From an uncultured Pseudomonadota bacterium (GTDB lineage Bacteria > Pseudomonadota > Gammaproteobacteria > Burkholderiales > SG8-39), in contig CAIVVS010000197.1 of assembly GCA_903909415.1 (NCBI GenBank), positions 1 through 39,649 on the forward strand: DNA of 39,649 nucleotides. Direction: 5' to 3'. The notes below the pieces were generated by a model. That model saw only the letters and a program-made list of their open reading frames with translations. It was not told the origin of the DNA and ran no database searches. Shown here piece by piece: positions 38,915 to 39,649 of the stretch. A program made the translations under genes and the position numbers. Each line of letters opens with the position of its first letter. Position 1 is the first letter of the stretch.

Positions 38915-39649
38915 ATGAAACTCGCGACTTTCCGCATCGCCACCCCGGTCGGCCCGGTGGACCGCTTTGGCATCGTCCACATGGCGGGCGAGCGCACCTG
39001 GCTGGTGGACGCGAACTTTGCCTGCGCCGCGCAGGCTGCCGCCGTCGGCCACCACGCGCCGCTGGCCTGGGCCGACGCGATGCTGCCGTCGGAACTGTCG
39101 GCCTACTGCACGCTCTACGGCGTGTCGCTCACGCCGCTGGAATCCGCGCTCAAGTTCGCGCTGTCGAAGTTCGACCCCGCCCGTCCCGGCGCCGTCGCCG
39201 GACCGCGCGGCGAGCGCGTCATCTGGGCGCTCGAAGAGGTACGCCTGCGCCCGCCGGTGCCACGCGTGCCGGTGCTGCGCGACTTCGCCGCCTTCGAGGA
39301 CCACCTGGAGAACACCTTCGGCAAGATGGGCCTGAAGATTCCCCCGGTCTGGTACGAACAGCCCACCGCGTTCAAGGCGAACTCCACCTCGCTGGTGGGC
39401 CATGACGACGAGGTGGTCTGGCCGCGCTACACCGAGAAGCTGGACTACGAACTGGAAGTCGCCGCGGTCATCGGCAAGCCGGGGCGCAACGTCAGCCTGG
39501 CCGACGCGAACCAGCACGTGCTGGGCTACACCCTGCTGAACGATTTCTCGGCGCGCGACACCCAGCGCGGCGAGATGGCGATCAGCACCGGCCCGTTCAA
39601 GGGCAAGGACTTCGCCTGGGGCCTGGGCCCGTGGATCGTCACCCTGGAC
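38915..39649 (+). CDS. Fumarylacetoacetate hydrolase family protein (C-terminal end outside window)
   Basis: 245 codons of a gene cut by the right edge. RDFAAFEDHLENTF, WYEQPTAFKANSTSLVGHDD, then YELEVAAVIGKPGRNVSLAD (metal-binding glutamates E179/E181) and YTLLNDFSARDTQRGEM are the core of the FAH fold. The family cleaves C-C bonds of beta-diketo acids or hydrates/decarboxylates oxo-acids, with Mg or Ca. Starts 3 bp after the cupin stop in the same operon. The N-terminal 100 residues resemble the long-form FAH enzymes of aromatic and heterocycle pathways. Likely works late in the same route as the alpha/beta hydrolase. Confidence 0.9.
   Translation, partial: MKLATFRIATPVGPVDRFGIVHMAGERTWLVDANFACAAQAAAVGHHAPLAWADAMLPSELSAYCTLYGVSLTPLESALKFALSKFDPARPGAVAGPRGERVIWALEEVRLRPPVPRVPVLRDFAAFEDHLENTFGKMGLKIPPVWYEQPTAFKANSTSLVGHDDEVVWPRYTEKLDYELEVAAVIGKPGRNVSLADANQHVLGYTLLNDFSARDTQRGEMAISTGPFKGKDFAWGLGPWIVTLD

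Overview
The window is a very GC-rich stretch of bacterial chromosome with dense, mostly operonic genes. Two complete Liv-type (branched-chain amino acid family) ABC importers, Tat-like signal peptides and intergenic TTCGACAGGCTCAG-type palindromes next to a small GIY-YIG gene suggest a proteobacterium, most likely a betaproteobacterium (Burkholderiales-like). That assignment is inference. I see no rRNA, tRNA, CRISPR array, transposase or phage gene.

Left part (1-4.8 kb): the start of a cyclic-nucleotide-binding/patatin-type protein running off the left edge, a lone DGQHR-domain (DndB-like) protein, a Tat-exported CotA-like multicopper oxidase with a His-rich insertion, and a six-TM potassium channel with a zinc-ribbon tail.

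Middle part (4.9-26.1 kb): a plus-strand operon of a threonine-synthase-like PLP enzyme, two luciferase-like (LLM) oxidoreductases and a nucleoside deaminase. Facing it is a minus-strand set of an LLM oxidoreductase, an FrdA-like flavoprotein and a one-domain [2Fe-2S] protein. Next comes a tandem pair of GIY-YIG units, one intact and one decayed, each bracketed by inverted palindromes. Then a minus-strand operon livH-livM-livG-livF-hyuA-hyuB faces, across a 229-bp divergent promoter region, a plus-strand operon of a substrate-binding protein, a fused FO synthase (fbiC/cofGH), cofC, an isochorismatase-fold hydrolase and a second substrate-binding protein. fbiC and cofC belong to coenzyme F420 biosynthesis, so the three LLM enzymes may use F420H2 rather than FMNH2. 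cofD and cofE are not in the window.

Right part (26.1-39.6 kb): dinB, then an 11-gene leftward operon (37315 to 27303): alpha/beta hydrolase, isochorismatase-fold hydrolase, two PuuE-like polysaccharide deacetylase-fold enzymes, a second Liv importer (H, M, binding protein, G, F), an AtzG-like small subunit and an AtzE/GatA-like amidase. Beside it lie an XRE-cupin regulator with a histone-H1-like Lys/Ala/Pro tail and a divergent cupin-FAH operon. The leftward operon and the cupin operon start with near-identical promoters (TTGACA, 18 bp, TAAGGT) followed by two 15-bp dyads exactly 20 bp apart. I read these as the operators of the XRE-cupin protein.

Together the genes look like uptake and stepwise hydrolysis of cyclic amides, imides or N-heterocycles: importers, ATP-dependent lactamase (HyuAB), allantoinase-like PuuE folds, AtzEG-type amidase, isochorismatase-type amidases, deaminase, C-C hydrolase and FAH, with reductive or oxidative steps by LLM enzymes and the flavoprotein/[2Fe-2S] pair, and local cofactor F420 supply. 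The substrate cannot be read from the sequence.
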